Under the pieces are notes generated by a model. It ran no database searches, was not told the DNA's origin, and saw only the letters and a list, made by a program, of their open reading frames with translations. Shown one piece after another: positions 4,996 to 5,650 of a stretch of DNA of 5,650 nt. The DNA is taken from the NCBI GenBank assembly GCA_946479005.1, contig CAMLEM010000134.1, positions 1-5,650 on the forward strand, read 5' to 3'. A program made the translations under genes and the position numbers. This DNA is from an uncultured Chitinophagaceae bacterium (GTDB taxonomy: Bacteria; Bacteroidota; Bacteroidia; Chitinophagales; Chitinophagaceae). Numbering within the stretch: position 1 is the first letter of the stretch; every line of letters begins with the position of its first letter.

Positions 4996-5650
4996 TTGCG
5001 ACATATTGAATTCTTTCATCAGGACCATTTTGAAAATAATTATTACCGGGTTCCCCCGCCCAACGCTCTTTCCACGCTCATAGAATTCTTTTGGGAAACA
5101 AGATTTGATCCTCTCTGGAAGAAAAACGAGGGTAAAGGGTTTTCTGATGCCCAATTTCCTAACCTGGGTTACACTTACCTGATCAACCTCGGGAACCCTG
5201 TGGCGATGGTGGTAGAGGATCAACGCCAAAAATTAAGCACCGCGGGCTTCCTGCCCCGCTATCATCCCATTGAGGCGTTTCACCAGCCCGGTGATCACCT
5301 TTTCGGGATCAAATTCCGGATCTCTCCTGTGCTCTTCGAAAAAAAAGTGAATTTCTCGGAATACCGGGGTTACATATTTCCCTTGAGTTACCTGATGGAT
5401 GCCCGGGTGATAGGAGCGGTGAAAAGAAAGCAACCTTTTGATCAAAGAGTGAATTTACTCTCAGGTTACTTCATCTCCCTCCTGGACCGGTATGAGAACT
5501 CAATGCAGCCAATCCACGTGGTTTCCGCCTTCCTTGACAGATGTTTCCAGGAGAATGATTTTAGCGCTTCTCTGGAAACCGAAGCACATAAATCGGGCAT
5601 TTCCACGCGCACTTTCCTTCGTTACTTCCGCGCCTGTACGGGTATCTCTC
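4996..5650 (+). CDS. AraC-family transcriptional regulator, 3' end outside window
   Basis: An open frame of 218 codons runs off the right edge without a stop. Early residues (HFENNYYRVPPPNALSTLIEFFWE, about 11-34) and later DHLFGIKFRISPVLF (100-114) resemble the N-terminal sensing region of AraC-type regulators annotated as DUF6597-like. The end (SLETEAHKSGISTRTFLRYFRACTGIS, about 192-218) is the first helix-turn-helix of an AraC DNA-binding domain: LETEAHKSGIS, then the recognition helix TRTFLRYFRACTG. The second helix-turn-helix lies outside the window. No early in-frame ATG exists downstream until codon 71. The options are TTG 4996 (MRHIEFFHQDHF...) or an ATG at 4966 inside the terminator hairpin, which would add a Phe-rich leader. 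I favour the TTG, with moderate doubt. The gene is probably transcribed on its own; its ligand and targets cannot be told. Confidence 0.85.
   Translation, partial: MRHIEFFHQDHFENNYYRVPPPNALSTLIEFFWETRFDPLWKKNEGKGFSDAQFPNLGYTYLINLGNPVAMVVEDQRQKLSTAGFLPRYHPIEAFHQPGDHLFGIKFRISPVLFEKKVNFSEYRGYIFPLSYLMDARVIGAVKRKQPFDQRVNLLSGYFISLLDRYENSMQPIHVVSAFLDRCFQENDFSASLETEAHKSGISTRTFLRYFRACTGIS

Noticed and set aside
1..5650. Possible novel multi-gene system (defence island, mobile element, biosynthetic cluster).
   Set aside because: No nuclease, transposase, integrase, toxin-antitoxin pair, CRISPR repeat or biosynthetic enzyme set is visible; the lone helicase is a housekeeping UvrD/PcrA and its neighbours are unrelated by motif.

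Overview
The window looks like chromosomal DNA of a Bacteroidota bacterium, probably Chitinophagales/Chitinophagaceae. This is inferred from the style of the UvrD-family helicase, an AraC regulator of a type common in that group, several secreted proteins, near-absence of Shine-Dalgarno sites, and matches to the Bacteroidota promoter element TAnnTTTG. No rRNA, tRNA, CRISPR array, insertion sequence or phage gene was seen.

Layout. The window splits at a 40-bp divergent intergenic region (3981-4020). Everything to its left is on the minus strand, read right to left: a UvrD/PcrA-type DNA helicase (1893-3980), its severed C-terminal Tudor-like domain (1644-1892), a low-complexity secreted protein of 155 residues with a 42-bp tandem repeat (1030-1497), a predicted outer-membrane beta-barrel protein (155-970), and the first 25 codons of a membrane or secreted protein that leaves the window (1-76). 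Everything to its right is on the plus strand: a stand-alone asparaginase N-domain protein (4021-4521), a 93-residue signal-peptide plus transmembrane protein (4644-4925), a strong intrinsic terminator, and the 5' part of an AraC-family regulator cut by the right edge (4996-5650).

The most notable feature is in the helicase. A TAA codon at 1893-1895 ends the reading frame after the catalytic core. The same frame then stays open for 82 more codons and encodes the expected C-terminal domain. This points to a point nonsense mutation or a base-call error, not a frameshift. The helicase should still be catalytically complete, but without the domain that in PcrA binds RNA polymerase.

The genes do not form an obvious pathway. 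They look like a housekeeping helicase flanked by lineage-specific envelope proteins and a regulator. I found no convincing evidence of a new multi-gene defence, mobile or biosynthetic system. The items worth follow-up are the split helicase, the two uncharacterised small secreted or membrane proteins, and several hairpin and promoter arrangements.
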